From Clostridiaceae bacterium (GTDB taxonomy: Bacteria > Bacillota > Clostridia > Lachnospirales > Lachnospiraceae), in assembly GCA_910575795.1 (NCBI GenBank), contig CAJTGE010000012.1, forward strand, positions 1 through 64,000: a DNA stretch of 64,000 nt, written 5' to 3'. Made by a program: the position numbers and the translations under genes. The notes under the pieces were generated by a model. That model had not been told where the DNA came from. It saw only the letters and a program-made list of their open reading frames with translations, and searched no databases. Below are positions 1 through 8,424 of this stretch, in pieces; position 1 is the first letter of the stretch, and each line of letters opens with the position of its first letter.

Positions 1-30
1 TGTGTATTTTATTCAGTTTTCAAGGTGCAG
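1..30 (-). promoter_or_regulatory. rRNA operon leader, boxA-like segment
   Basis: On the minus strand this reads TGCACCTTGAAAACTGAATA followed by an A/T-rich run. CTTGAAAACTGAATA is the typical stretch found in Firmicute rRNA leaders and 16S-23S spacers near the antitermination boxA. This suggests that an rRNA operon begins just left of the window and is transcribed leftwards. The rRNA itself is not in the window, so the operon is inferred. Confidence 0.6.
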
Positions 31-367
31 TTTATATTTGTAAATCATCCGTTTTTGTCCGGATGTATCTACCCTTTTTTCATTCTATAACTGTCCGAGT
101 TTTCGGACAGTCTCCCCCTACCGGAAATCCATCCAGGCGCCCCCTGCCCATTTTCTTATAGAAACTTCCCAATTCATTAAGGAAATTTAGAAATAATTTA
201 TTCCGCGCTCAAATTTCTGTCACATTTATCCTGTATAGTAATAAATGAACAGGCAAGAAGTCCTTTTCAAAGTTTTTCATACTCTTGCCGGCAGTTCCCC
301 CCAAATTAAACTGCCGGCAATCCCCCTTTTTCATGAGATAAAACATTACGTAAACCATTAACCCCTC
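31..367. other. Non-coding region upstream of the presumed rRNA operon
   Basis: No credible gene is present. Two short hairpins are visible: CATCCG/CGGATG at 46-65 and CTGTCCGA/TCGGACAG at 91-110. The stretch is A/T-rich compared with the neighbouring genes, as expected for strong rRNA promoters directed leftwards, but I could not assign promoter elements with confidence. Confidence 0.5.
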
Positions 368-413
368 AAAAAAAGGATGTACCGCCGCTGAAACGGCCCG
401 TACATCCTTTTTT
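368..413. terminator. Bidirectional terminator
   Basis: GGATGTAC (375-382) pairs with GTACATCC (400-407). The stem is flanked by an A run on the left and a T run on the right, so each strand has a U-tract after the stem. On the minus strand it ends the gltX to DUF1292 operon, about 35 nt after the last stop codon. Confidence 0.85.
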
Positions 414-446
414 ATATCTGCAGCATATCAGGGATCCGCCGCTTTC

Positions 447-785
447 TCAGTCGTCCAGCTCGTCCTCGCCGATCAGTTCGTCGTATTCCTGCTCGTCAAG
501 AAGCTCGTCAAATGCATCCGCCACGATGTCGTATTCCTCATCGTCCTCAATATTTTCCAGATTGGGCAGGCCGTCCTCATCCTCGGTATAGCGGTATAAG
601 TACACCTCGCCCTCCTCCGCCTCCTCGTCCTCCATGGGAAGAAGCGCGATATATTCCTTATCTCCGGCCGGGAAGATGGTCAGCACCACGCACTCCAGCT
701 CTTTCCCGTCATCCAGGGTCAGGGTAACGGTCATTTCCTCCCCGCTGTCCTCTCCCATCGGCTCTCTGTTTTTCTCCTCTGTCAT
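447..785 (-). CDS. DUF1292 family acidic protein
   Basis: A 112-residue, very acidic protein. The core (about residues 18-60) carries the DUF1292 (YrzB-like) pattern: VTLTLDDGKELEC, then VLTIFPAGDKEYIALLP. The C-terminus is rich in D and E. Members are common next to housekeeping genes in Firmicutes and have no established function. The ATG overlaps the previous stop codon as ATGA and has a strong AAGGAGG site seven bases upstream. It is the last gene of the gltX operon, just before the terminator at 368-413. Confidence 0.85.
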   Translation of the reverse strand: MTEEKNREPMGEDSGEEMTVTLTLDDGKELECVVLTIFPAGDKEYIALLPMEDEEAEEGEVYLYRYTEDEDGLPNLENIEDDEEYDIVADAFDELLDEQEYDELIGEDELDD

Positions 786-1402
786 TTCCTACCTCCTTCA
801 TCTGATCCCGGACCGGGCCCCTCCTGATCCGTGTCTTCCCCATAGGGGTTTTGATAACCTGCCATCCTGTTCAGCTCCACCGGATCCACGGCCCGCATCA
901 GCCTCTGGAACAATGCCTTGTTCAGCCGGATCGTATGGGCGGCAAAGGGGTGAAACAGGACATAGATGCAGAACACAGCCTCGACAAATTCCATCACCCC
1001 GGCCGCTGTCAGCATGAAAATCAGCGGGTACGGGAGCCATCCCGCCATGTTTAAAAGGGCCGCGCCCCCTGATATAATGCTGTAGCCCCGGACGCACATC
1101 ATAAACACCGCCACCAGTTTTCCGGAGCGCAGCATCCACATATACCAGAACAGGAAAAAAAAGGCGCTGAAAAACAGAATGATCGGCTGAACCAGGCTCA
1201 AATCATACATTTTAAACATGCAGATATTAAAAATCCCGTACAGCATCCTCACCCCTGTCAGGGTCTTGACGAGCTGTGTGAGCTTCGTATTCTCATCCAT
1301 ATAACCCGGATTGTCCCGCTCAATCGCCTCACGGCATGCCGTAAGCTCCTCCTGCGTAAGCGGCCGCGTGCGCCGCGCCGGTCCCGGCCTCCTTGCCCTC
1401 AT
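782..1402 (-). CDS. Conserved membrane protein of unknown function
   Basis: About 206 residues from the ATG at 1402, which has a GGAGAGGAGA site upstream. A longer TTG start at 1435 would overlap cobA by 11 bases and is less likely. The N-terminus is Arg/Pro-rich. Roughly four hydrophobic segments follow (about residues 55-155), with motifs such as LFFSAFFFLFWYMWML. The C-terminus is hydrophilic. I do not recognise a family. It is translationally coupled to the DUF1292 gene (ATGA overlap) and lies downstream of cobA in the same operon, so it may simply be a passenger. Confidence 0.7.
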   Translation of the reverse strand: MRARRPGPARRTRPLTQEELTACREAIERDNPGYMDENTKLTQLVKTLTGVRMLYGIFNICMFKMYDLSLVQPIILFFSAFFFLFWYMWMLRSGKLVAVFMMCVRGYSIISGGAALLNMAGWLPYPLIFMLTAAGVMEFVEAVFCIYVLFHPFAAHTIRLNKALFQRLMRAVDPVELNRMAGYQNPYGEDTDQEGPGPGSDEGGRK

Positions 1403-1424
1403 CTTTCGTCTCCTCTCCTGCCTG

Positions 1425-1967
1425 TCAGTACTCAATCCCCCGGCGCGCCTTCACGCCCCGGTCAAAGGGGTGGCGCGCCTTTCTCATCTCTGTCACATAA
1501 TCCGCCCGCTCCCGGATCTCAGCCGCCGGATCCCGGCCCGTTATCACAACCTCCAGCACTTCCGGGCGGCCGTCCAGGGCGCGCAGCACTTCCTCCAGAT
1601 CCAAAAGGCCGGCGTTCACCGCGGCGCAGAGCTCGTCCAGCACGAGGAGAACCGGCGCATCCGCCGTACGCGCATCCGCCAGGCGCGACGCCTCCTCAAA
1701 CGCGCCCCGGAACAGTTCCCGGCTCCAGGAGGCCGCGCCGGCCCTCTCCTCCCGGCTCATCTGCCACGTAAACCCAAATGTCCTTTCACAGGGAAATACC
1801 GTCACGCCCGCAAGGCGTCTCAATGCCTCCACCTCGCCGGAGGCGTCGTTTTTCAGAAAACGGGCCGCCACAGCCTGCCCGCCGCAGCCCGCGACCCGGA
1901 CCGCCAGCCCCACGGCCGCTGTGGTCTTCCCCTTTCCGTCCCCGCAGTACAGATGAATAAAGCCCAT
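1425..1967 (-). CDS. cobA: Corrinoid adenosyltransferase (CobA/BtuR type)
   Basis: A 180-residue protein transferring the adenosyl group of ATP to cob(I)alamin or cob(I)yrinic acid a,c-diamide. The N-terminal P-loop GDGKGKTTAA (residues about 8-17) is the CobA signature; VLDELCAA near the middle and EVVITGRDP towards the C-terminus are also typical of the family. The start at 1967 overlaps the pcrA stop (GAGATGTGAG arrangement) and has GGAGAG upstream. Longer in-frame starts lie inside pcrA and lack the family sequence. Cobalamin use fits the B12-dependent metH at 51483-53951, though the two loci are far apart. Confidence 0.9.
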   Translation of the reverse strand: MGFIHLYCGDGKGKTTAAVGLAVRVAGCGGQAVAARFLKNDASGEVEALRRLAGVTVFPCERTFGFTWQMSREERAGAASWSRELFRGAFEEASRLADARTADAPVLLVLDELCAAVNAGLLDLEEVLRALDGRPEVLEVVITGRDPAAEIRERADYVTEMRKARHPFDRGVKARRGIEY

Positions 1968-1968
1968 C

Positions 1969-3888
1969 TCACATCTCTCCCTCACCCGCGGGGGCCTGCG
2001 CAGCCGCTCCTGCCGCACGCCCCATAAAGCCGTCCGGCCTGCCGCAGCCGCCGGCCTCATCTCCCTTATCCAGATATTCCTCCACAAACCGGGATAAATC
2101 CGCCTTCTTGTGGCTGCGCTCCTGCGAGGCGTACACATGAAGGCGCTCCTTTGCCCGCGTCATGGCCACATAAAACAGCCGCCGCTCCTCCTCGATGTCA
2201 TCCTCCAGGACCGCCTTGCCGTGCGGCGTCACCCCTTCATTGGCATCCAGGATATACACTGCCTTAAACTCCAGCCCCTTTGCGCTGTGCATGGTTGCCA
2301 GCGTCACGGCGTCCGCATCGGCCTGGCGCATGGATGCCTGGCGTTTCAGCTCCCTGCCGTACTCCGAAATATGCGCAAACCAGGCGTCAAAAGTTTCAAA
2401 TGCCGCCGCGCTCTCGCGGAGCTGATCCGCTGTCTCAAAAAGCTCTTCGGGCTTCATTCTGCGGAAGGCCGCGTACTCCCTCAGATAGCTGTCATAATCC
2501 ATCCCCTGACGTATGTAGTTCACCGCCGCCAGCGGGGACATCCGGCTTAAAGCCCTCAAATCATACTCAAGGCTCTCAATACGGTCCAGGATCCAGTCCT
2601 TGTCCGCATAGCAGGCTTTCAGCTCCTCAAAGGAGACCGTCTCCTGGCGGAAGCTGTCGCGGCTGATATAGCGCTTGGGGCGGTTGATAATTTTCAGGAA
2701 ATCCTCCCTGCTCCGGCTTCCCATGGCGATGCGGATATACGTCAGGATATTGGCGCTGATCCAGTGTTCAAAAAGGTTGGGGACCGCATCGCGGGTGCGG
2801 AAGGGGATATTGTATTCCATCAGCCGCCCGATGAGCAGCCGGGGCCCCGCATTCGTCCGGTACAGGACTGCGATATCCGACGGAGCGTACCCGGCTCTGA
2901 GATATCCCTTGATCTCCTGCGCGATCCGCAGCGTCTCCTGCCCCGGATCCGGCCAAATCCTTGTGATCACCTCATGGCCCCTGGCCCCGTTCGTGCGGAT
3001 TTGCTTTGGAAAACGCTTCTGGTTCCGGCTGATTAAGCGCAGCGACGCGTCGGAAATCTCCTTTGTACACCGGTAATTGATGTCCAGCAGCACGCGCTTC
3101 GCCTGCGGATAATCCGCCTCAAAGCCCAGCATAATCTCCGGCTTCGCGCCGCGGAAGCGGTAAATGGACTGATCGTCGTCGCCCACGATGAAAAGATTGT
3201 CCTCCGGCTTTGCCAGCATGCGCACAATCTCATACTGCAGCCGGTTGATGTCCTGAAATTCGTCGATCAGGATATAGCGGTACCGCTTCTGCCAGGCGGA
3301 CAGGATATCCGGCCTCTGCAGGAACAATTCGCGGCACATGAGCATCATGTCGTCAAAGTCAATCAGCCCCGCCTTCCTCATGCGCTCCTCATAGCCCTCA
3401 TACATGGCCCGGAACACCTCGTCCGGGCAGTTCTGGGAATAATAATGGCGCAGATCCAGCATCTCGCCCTTCACGGAGCTGATCTCGCTCAAAATGCCGG
3501 CGACCATCTCCTTTTCATCCTCCGGCTCCAGCCGGGCCTCTCGGATCAGCTCGCGGATCATCTGCGCCTGCTGCTCCTCCCGGACGATATTTTCCGCGCT
3601 GTAGCGGTAGGCGAACTTCAAAATACGGAAAAAGACCGAATGGAATGTGCCAAACACCGTGCGGGAAGTCCCGTTCGCCAGCTTCTCATACCGCTCCCGC
3701 ATCTCCGCTGCGGCCGCCCTGGTAAAGGTGATCACCAGGATATCCGCCGGATTCACGCCGCATTCCCCGGTCAGATAGCTCACCCGGCGGGTGATCACCG
3801 TCGTCTTGCCCGAGCCCGGCCCGGCCAGGACCATCATCGGCCCCGTCCGGTGGCGGATTGCCTCCTCCTGCGCCCTGCTAAATCCCAT
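1969..3888 (-). CDS. UvrD/PcrA-type superfamily 1 DNA helicase
   Basis: 639 residues; ATP-dependent 3'-5' helicase. Motif Q/I is GPGSGKTTVITRR near residues 22-34. Motif Ia is ITFTRAAAAEMRER, motif II is IDEFQDIN, motif III is VGDDDQSIYRFRGA, motif V/VI includes TMHSAKGLEF and RRLFYVAMTRAKERL. It is shorter than the roughly 740-residue PcrA of Bacillus and lacks the usual extended C-terminal tail, so it may be a paralogue of the housekeeping PcrA. It lies 53 bp after gltX and overlaps cobA. Confidence 0.9.
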   Translation of the reverse strand: MGFSRAQEEAIRHRTGPMMVLAGPGSGKTTVITRRVSYLTGECGVNPADILVITFTRAAAAEMRERYEKLANGTSRTVFGTFHSVFFRILKFAYRYSAENIVREEQQAQMIRELIREARLEPEDEKEMVAGILSEISSVKGEMLDLRHYYSQNCPDEVFRAMYEGYEERMRKAGLIDFDDMMLMCRELFLQRPDILSAWQKRYRYILIDEFQDINRLQYEIVRMLAKPEDNLFIVGDDDQSIYRFRGAKPEIMLGFEADYPQAKRVLLDINYRCTKEISDASLRLISRNQKRFPKQIRTNGARGHEVITRIWPDPGQETLRIAQEIKGYLRAGYAPSDIAVLYRTNAGPRLLIGRLMEYNIPFRTRDAVPNLFEHWISANILTYIRIAMGSRSREDFLKIINRPKRYISRDSFRQETVSFEELKACYADKDWILDRIESLEYDLRALSRMSPLAAVNYIRQGMDYDSYLREYAAFRRMKPEELFETADQLRESAAAFETFDAWFAHISEYGRELKRQASMRQADADAVTLATMHSAKGLEFKAVYILDANEGVTPHGKAVLEDDIEEERRLFYVAMTRAKERLHVYASQERSHKKADLSRFVEEYLDKGDEAGGCGRPDGFMGRAAGAAAQAPAGEGEM

Positions 3889-3941
3889 ATCTTACGTTTC
3901 TCATCTCTTTCTCTGTGATACCCTCCGGCGCCGCATGCGCT

Positions 3942-5393
3942 TTACGCCTCCAAAAGCGCAATCCCCCTGCGGATCCGCGCGAGCGACTCCTCCTTGCCGA
4001 GCACTTCCATGATCTCCGTCGCGCCGGCCGGCGTCATCTGCTTTCCCGAAACCGCGGTGCGGATCGGCCACATCACAAAACCGGTCTTCACATTCTTCTC
4101 CGCCACATACGCTGACAAGGCCTCATAGAGAGCGTCGTTCGAGAAATCCCCCTGCGCCTCCAGGATCGGAAGCACATCCTTTAACACGGAAAGGGACGTC
4201 TCCTTTGTGCTCTTCATCTTCTTATGGACATACATCTGCGGATCATACTCCGGCAGCGCCTCAAAGAAATCAATGTGTCCCTCAATATCTAAAAAGGTCT
4301 CAATCCTCGTCTTCACCATGGCCGCAATCTTTTTCAGATCCAGATCCTTTGTGATCACTTTCTTTAAATGCGGCTCCGCCATGGCGTAGAACTTATCAAA
4401 ATCCATGGCCTTAATATACTCGCCGTTCATCCACTTAAGCTTTACCATATCAAACACGGCCGGGGATTTGCTGATATTCTTATAATCAAATTCCTTCACC
4501 AGCTCGTCCAGGGTAAAAATCTCCTGATTGCTCTCCGGCGACCAGCCAAGCAATGCCACAAAGTTCACCACCGCCTCAGACACAAAGCCCTGGTCAATCA
4601 GATCCTGATAGGAGGAATGGCCGCTGCGCTTGCTCAGCTTCTTGTGCTCCTCATTCGTGATCGTCGGACAGTGGATATACGCCGGAATCTCCCAGCCAAA
4701 CGCCTCATAAAGACGGTTATACTTCGGCGCGGACGACAGATATTCATTTCCCCGCACCACATGCGTGATCCCCTGCAGGTGATCATCCACCACATTGGCA
4801 AAATTGTACGTGGGGAAGCCGTCGGACTTTAACAGCACCATATCGTCCAGCTCCGCATTGTCCACGGAAATATCGCCGTACAGCTCGTCGTGGAAGGTGG
4901 TCGTGCCCTCCTTCGGATTGTTCTGGCGGATGACAAACGGCATGCCGGCCTTCAAATTTGCCTCGATCTCCTCTTTGGAGAGGTGCAGGCAGTGCTTGTC
5001 ATAGGTCATGATCTCCTCGCCGTTCACCGTCCGCTTTAACGAATTTAAGCGCTCCTGGGTGCAGAAGCAGTAATACGCCTCGCCCTTATCAACCAGCATC
5101 TTCGCATGCTCCATATAGATACCGGCCTTCTGGCGGTCGCTCTGCACATACGGCCCTGCCGGCCCGCCCAGATCCGGGCCCTCGTCGTGCTGTAAGCCCG
5201 TGTCCTTCAGCGTATCGTAGATAATCTCCAGGGCGCCCTCGACGAACCGCTCCTGATCCGTGTCCTCGATCCGCAGAAGGTAGTCCCCTCCCTCGTGCTT
5301 GGCGATTAAATAGGCGTACAATGCCGTTCTCAAATTTCCCACATGCATCCGGCCGGTCGGGCTCGGGGCATATCTTGTTCTGATCTTTGTCAT
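3942..5393 (-). CDS. gltX: Glutamate--tRNA ligase
   Basis: 483 residues, class I aminoacyl-tRNA synthetase charging tRNA-Glu. The HIGH-equivalent region is [18 protein letters not shown] (residues 9-26) and the KMSKS equivalent is KLSKRSG near residue 250. A probable zinc-binding set lies at YYCFC and KHCLHL. The C-terminal helical anticodon-binding domain is present. It is the first gene of its operon, with its own promoter at 5432-5460 and no T-box leader visible in the short upstream region. Confidence 0.95.
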   Translation of the reverse strand: MTKIRTRYAPSPTGRMHVGNLRTALYAYLIAKHEGGDYLLRIEDTDQERFVEGALEIIYDTLKDTGLQHDEGPDLGGPAGPYVQSDRQKAGIYMEHAKMLVDKGEAYYCFCTQERLNSLKRTVNGEEIMTYDKHCLHLSKEEIEANLKAGMPFVIRQNNPKEGTTTFHDELYGDISVDNAELDDMVLLKSDGFPTYNFANVVDDHLQGITHVVRGNEYLSSAPKYNRLYEAFGWEIPAYIHCPTITNEEHKKLSKRSGHSSYQDLIDQGFVSEAVVNFVALLGWSPESNQEIFTLDELVKEFDYKNISKSPAVFDMVKLKWMNGEYIKAMDFDKFYAMAEPHLKKVITKDLDLKKIAAMVKTRIETFLDIEGHIDFFEALPEYDPQMYVHKKMKSTKETSLSVLKDVLPILEAQGDFSNDALYEALSAYVAEKNVKTGFVMWPIRTAVSGKQMTPAGATEIMEVLGKEESLARIRRGIALLEA

Positions 5394-5431
5394 AGCTTTA
5401 TCACTCCTGATTGTTCATAATAATTGTATCG

Positions 5432-5460
5432 ATTATATACCGAAATTGTAAAAAAGACAA
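5432..5460 (-). promoter_or_regulatory. Promoter of the gltX operon
   Basis: On the minus strand: -35 TTGTCT (5455-5460), 17-bp spacer, -10 TATAAT (5432-5437). About 38 bp separates the -10 from the gltX ATG, which leaves little room for a regulatory leader. Confidence 0.75.
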
Positions 5461-5510
5461 GCAGTTATCCGTGTGAGTGAGGGGGGAACGCAGGGGCGTA
5501 CTGTTCACAG

Positions 5511-5619
5511 GGGGCCGCCAGCGTCAGGTATTATATCCAACGGAACCCCGCTTCCGCCGCGCTTTTCTCCGAGCGGGAGCGGGGTTCCGTCGGATTCGCT
5601 GCCTGGTTCCGGCGGCCCC
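5511..5619 (-). repeat. Palindromic repeat family P, rearranged copy (P1)
   Basis: Read on the minus strand from the mgtE stop codon it begins GGGGCCGCCGG, passes through ACGGAACCCCGCT and CGGAGAAAAGCGC, and so matches the 5' half of the copies at 28120, 29531 and 58317. The expected 3' half is missing; instead the element folds back as an 18-bp stem (ACGGAACCCCGCTTCCGC at 5540-5557 with its complement). GGGGCCGCC/GGCGGCCCC close the outside. It starts about 8 bp after the mgtE stop. Confidence 0.75.
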
Positions 5620-5626
5620 TCCGCGA

Positions 5627-6988
5627 CTACCCCCGCGCCATACCCAGCAGCGTACACGCCAGATTAAAATAAATCATCAAACTGCACGCATCTACAATCG
5701 TCGTGATCATCGGCGCCGCCATGATCGCCGGGTCAAGCTTTGCCACTTTTGCCAGGATCGGCAGCGTACACCCGATCGTCTTGGCAATGATCACCGTGCA
5801 GAATACGCTCAGCACCACGGTCAGGCATATCAGTTCCTGTCCGGGGTACTGGAGAATCAGGCGCACGTAGTTGACCAGCGCCAGGACCAGGCCGCACATG
5901 CATCCGACCCGCACTTCCTTCCACATAACCTTAAAGATATCCGCCGGCTCCACCTCTCCTACCGCCATGCCGCGGATGATCATGGTGCTGGCCTGGCTTC
6001 CGGAATTGCCTCCGGTGTCCATCAGCATGGGGACAAAGGAGACGAGCAGCGGGATGGCCGCAAAGGCTGTCTCGTAGCTGACCAGGATACCGCCTGTGAT
6101 CATGCTGCTCAGCATCAGGATCAACAGCCAGGGAATGCGGTTTCTGGCGAGCTGGAAGACGCTGGTCTTGAGGTACGGCTTTTCGCTGGGAAGCATGGCC
6201 GCCATTTTCTCAAAGTCCTCCGTGGCCTCCTGCTCCATGACGTCCATGACGTCGTCCACGGTGATAATCCCTACCAGCCGGTCTTCCTGATCGACCACGG
6301 GAAGGCTCAGAAGGTTGTACTCGTTAAAGGTGTCCACCACTTTTTCCTGATCCTCGGTGGTGTACGCTTTGATGACGCGGGTGTCCATGATGTCCCCGAG
6401 CACCGTCTCATAAGGGTTCATGAGCAGATCCTTCACGGTCAGAACGCCTTCGAGCTGGCGCTTTTCATCCATCACATAGCAGGTATAGATCGTCTCCTTG
6501 TCCACGCCGTATTTGCGGATATAGGCAAAGGCTTCCTCCACGTTCATGGTCTTTTTCAGGCCCACATACTCCGCTGTCATCACGCTGCCGGCGCTGTTTT
6601 CCGGATATTTTAAGAACTGGTTGATGAGCTGCCTTGTATCCGGGCTTGAATTCTTCAAAACCCTCTTTACAATCGTGGCCGGCAGTTCCTCCAGCATGTC
6701 CACCGCGTCGTCCACAAACAGATCGTCCACGATGCTGCGCAGCTCATTGTCAGTGATGCTGGTAATGATGTGCTGCTGCTGCTCCACCTCCAGGCAGGCA
6801 AATACATCGGATGCCAGCTCCTTGGGAAGCATGCGGAAAATCACTACCGTCTTCTCCGAATCCAGCTCTTCCATGAAAGAGGCGATATCCACCTCGTTCA
6901 TCTCCACCAGATGTCCTTTGAGCTCCCTGTATTTCTTTCCCGCGGTCAGGTCTAAAAGCGTCTCTAACTGATTCTCTTTTTCAAGCAT
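5627..6988 (-). CDS. mgtE: Magnesium transporter MgtE
   Basis: 453 residues. The cytosolic MgtE N domain (about 1-125) is followed by a CBS pair (about 130-255, including LPVVDQEDRLVGIITVDDVMDV) that senses Mg2+. Five membrane segments (about 280-450) follow, including the signature MDTGGNSGSQAS that belongs to the ion pore. The start at 6988 has GGAAGGAGAG upstream; a longer frame to 7099 reads through leader RNA and is rejected. The leader contains a small ORF (7074-7178) and a hairpin abutting the ribosome binding site (7001-7028), suggesting post-initiation control. Downstream is repeat P1. Confidence 0.93.
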   Translation of the reverse strand: MLEKENQLETLLDLTAGKKYRELKGHLVEMNEVDIASFMEELDSEKTVVIFRMLPKELASDVFACLEVEQQQHIITSITDNELRSIVDDLFVDDAVDMLEELPATIVKRVLKNSSPDTRQLINQFLKYPENSAGSVMTAEYVGLKKTMNVEEAFAYIRKYGVDKETIYTCYVMDEKRQLEGVLTVKDLLMNPYETVLGDIMDTRVIKAYTTEDQEKVVDTFNEYNLLSLPVVDQEDRLVGIITVDDVMDVMEQEATEDFEKMAAMLPSEKPYLKTSVFQLARNRIPWLLILMLSSMITGGILVSYETAFAAIPLLVSFVPMLMDTGGNSGSQASTMIIRGMAVGEVEPADIFKVMWKEVRVGCMCGLVLALVNYVRLILQYPGQELICLTVVLSVFCTVIIAKTIGCTLPILAKVAKLDPAIMAAPMITTIVDACSLMIYFNLACTLLGMARG

Positions 6989-7000
6989 TTCGTTCTCTCC

Positions 7001-7028
7001 TTCCAAAATTCCTGTTCTGATTTTGGAA
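7001..7028 (-). promoter_or_regulatory. Hairpin at the mgtE ribosome binding site
   Basis: A perfect 9-bp inverted repeat, TTCCAAAAT (7020-7028, minus strand) and ATTTTGGAA (7001-7009), with a 10-nt loop. The 3' arm runs directly into the AGGAG of the mgtE ribosome binding site. An alternative pairing TTCTG/CAGAA using the loop would break it. Together with the upstream small ORF this resembles a translation-coupled switch. The function is inferred. Confidence 0.55.
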
Positions 7029-7073
7029 ACAGAAGGAACAGCCCTTTTATAGCGGCGAATTGCGTCCCGGCCG

Positions 7074-7178
7074 CTATGCCATGCCCCGGCAGCGCACACA
7101 ACGAAAAATCGAAGCGTACTCTGCCTTCGGTTCAGGGTGGCTGCCGTCTGATTCCGCCTTGTGACTTCGGCCTTCCAT
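7074..7178 (-). CDS. Candidate 34-residue leader peptide of mgtE
   Basis: ATG at 7178 is preceded by AAAGGAG at ideal spacing, which is stronger than chance. The frame is 34 codons ending TAG at 7074. The product starts MEGRSHKAESDG, contains SHPEPKAEY, and ends with a Cys/Arg-rich tail. It lies between the mgtE promoter (7209-7237) and the mgtE start, and is not homologous in any obvious way to enterobacterial MgtL. A regulatory uORF is the simplest reading; a real small protein is also possible. Confidence 0.45.
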   Translation of the reverse strand: MEGRSHKAESDGSHPEPKAEYASIFRCVRCRGMA

Positions 7179-7208
7179 TGTGTTCACTCCTTTCTGGTAT
7201 CTTTTTCA

Positions 7209-7237
7209 ATTATAATGAGTCAGCGGGAAAATAGCAA
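7209..7237 (-). promoter_or_regulatory. Promoter of mgtE leader
   Basis: Minus strand: -35 TTGCTA (7232-7237), 17-bp spacer, -10 TATAAT (7209-7214). The transcript would have a leader of about 210 nt before the mgtE start. Confidence 0.7.
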
Positions 7238-7346
7238 CGGGGTTTTCAATTCCATCTTAATATTTTATTGCGCATAGAGCATGCTTCCAGAATCGAATAC
7301 TCCCGCCTGTTCCTGTTTTCCCTCTGCAAAACTCCCCCTCTTTTCC

Positions 7347-8420
7347 TCACAGCCGCAGATAATACCACGGCAGAAACCCCCACCGTATGATCTTGATGAC
7401 CGGTATAAACCGCGACAGGTCCGCAAACACCGGGCACACGGCCAGGCTTCCGAGAATGAAAAACGGGATCAGCCCCGCAATCGCCTGCGGCCGTTTCACC
7501 GCTGCCAGAAGCCCCCAGGAAAACACGGCTGCGGACGCGCCGTAGAGCGCAAGCGCGGCGCATTCCTGGAACAGGCTTCCCGGCCCGCACGGCCTGGGAA
7601 AGCTCCCGGACACTGCAAGGCTTACGAGCACAGACAGAGCCGCAAAGGAGACCGCGGCCCCGATCTGCATGAGCTGGCAGGCCGTTTTCCTGGCCTCTGT
7701 CATGGCCAGATACAGGCCGCGCCCCCCATCCTCCCCGGCTGTCACCGCCGCTCCCAGTCCCATGACGAGTATAAAAACAGCGCCCATCCCGCGCACCGGG
7801 AACGAGGCAAGCGCCTGTGCCTCTTCCACAGCCGCCCCGGCCACTGTCTCGTACGCAAAGGCAAATGTGCTCCCGTTTTTCAGGTTTTTGTCATAGAGCG
7901 GTTCCAGCTCCTCCCAGATCCGCTCCGCCAAAAAGAGTTCCCTCGCCCCGGCGAACGCCTGCCCGGAAACGGCGTACTGCCTCAGAAGCTCCCGCCCGTA
8001 CACGGAAAACAGGCCCGCATACACGCTCTCCGAGGCGATCCCGGACGCCACGGTGGACGGTGATGTGACGGCCCGGATTGCGCGCTTATAATCCCCCGCG
8101 TCCAGTCTCTCCTTAAGCCCTTCCGGAAAACAGTACCCGCATTCGGCGCGCCCCGAGGCCACATCGTTCCACAGTTCCTCCTCTGATCCGCACCTGTAAA
8201 AAGAAAAGGACTGCGCATCCTTTCCAAGCGCGTCCGCCACCTGCTCATTAAAGGCGTCCCCGCCCGTATACAGGGCTATGGCAATGCTTCCCCCGCTCTC
8301 CTTTTCCGCGCCCCGAAACGCCCGCATCCCCAGGGGGAGCGATATGAGCAGGAGGAGAAACAGGGGCTTTTTAAGCAGGCGTTTACAGGAATATATATAC
8401 CATTTTGCGATCCATCCCAT
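7347..8420 (-). CDS. ABC-2 type transporter permease (second subunit)
   Basis: 357 residues. One N-terminal membrane segment (about 18-32, PLFLLLLISLPLG) is followed by a large extracytoplasmic region (about 40-200) and a block of about five membrane segments in the C-terminal half. This is the layout of ABC-2 (DrrB/YhgE-like) exporters. It lies 4 bp after the related permease at 8425-9609 and is the last gene of an operon with an ATPase (11614-12285) and a zinc-ribbon protein. Substrate unknown. A frame of comparable length on the opposite strand is a shadow. Confidence 0.8.
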   Translation of the reverse strand: MGWIAKWYIYSCKRLLKKPLFLLLLISLPLGMRAFRGAEKESGGSIAIALYTGGDAFNEQVADALGKDAQSFSFYRCGSEEELWNDVASGRAECGYCFPEGLKERLDAGDYKRAIRAVTSPSTVASGIASESVYAGLFSVYGRELLRQYAVSGQAFAGARELFLAERIWEELEPLYDKNLKNGSTFAFAYETVAGAAVEEAQALASFPVRGMGAVFILVMGLGAAVTAGEDGGRGLYLAMTEARKTACQLMQIGAAVSFAALSVLVSLAVSGSFPRPCGPGSLFQECAALALYGASAAVFSWGLLAAVKRPQAIAGLIPFFILGSLAVCPVFADLSRFIPVIKIIRWGFLPWYYLRL

Positions 8421-8424
8421 GTCT

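Noticed and set aside
5394-5460. T-box leader before gltX
   Set aside because: Promoter and start codon are too close, and no T-box sequence is present.
5477-6613. A 378-codon open frame on the plus strand opposite mgtE
   Set aside because: It lies antisense to the CBS and membrane region of mgtE, is His/Arg/Gln-rich with no domain, and has no ribosome binding site. GC-rich coding DNA produces such frames on the opposite strand.
6989-7240. M-box (ykoK) magnesium riboswitch before mgtE
   Set aside because: The conserved M-box strings could not be found on the leader strand; the uORF/hairpin arrangement is reported instead.
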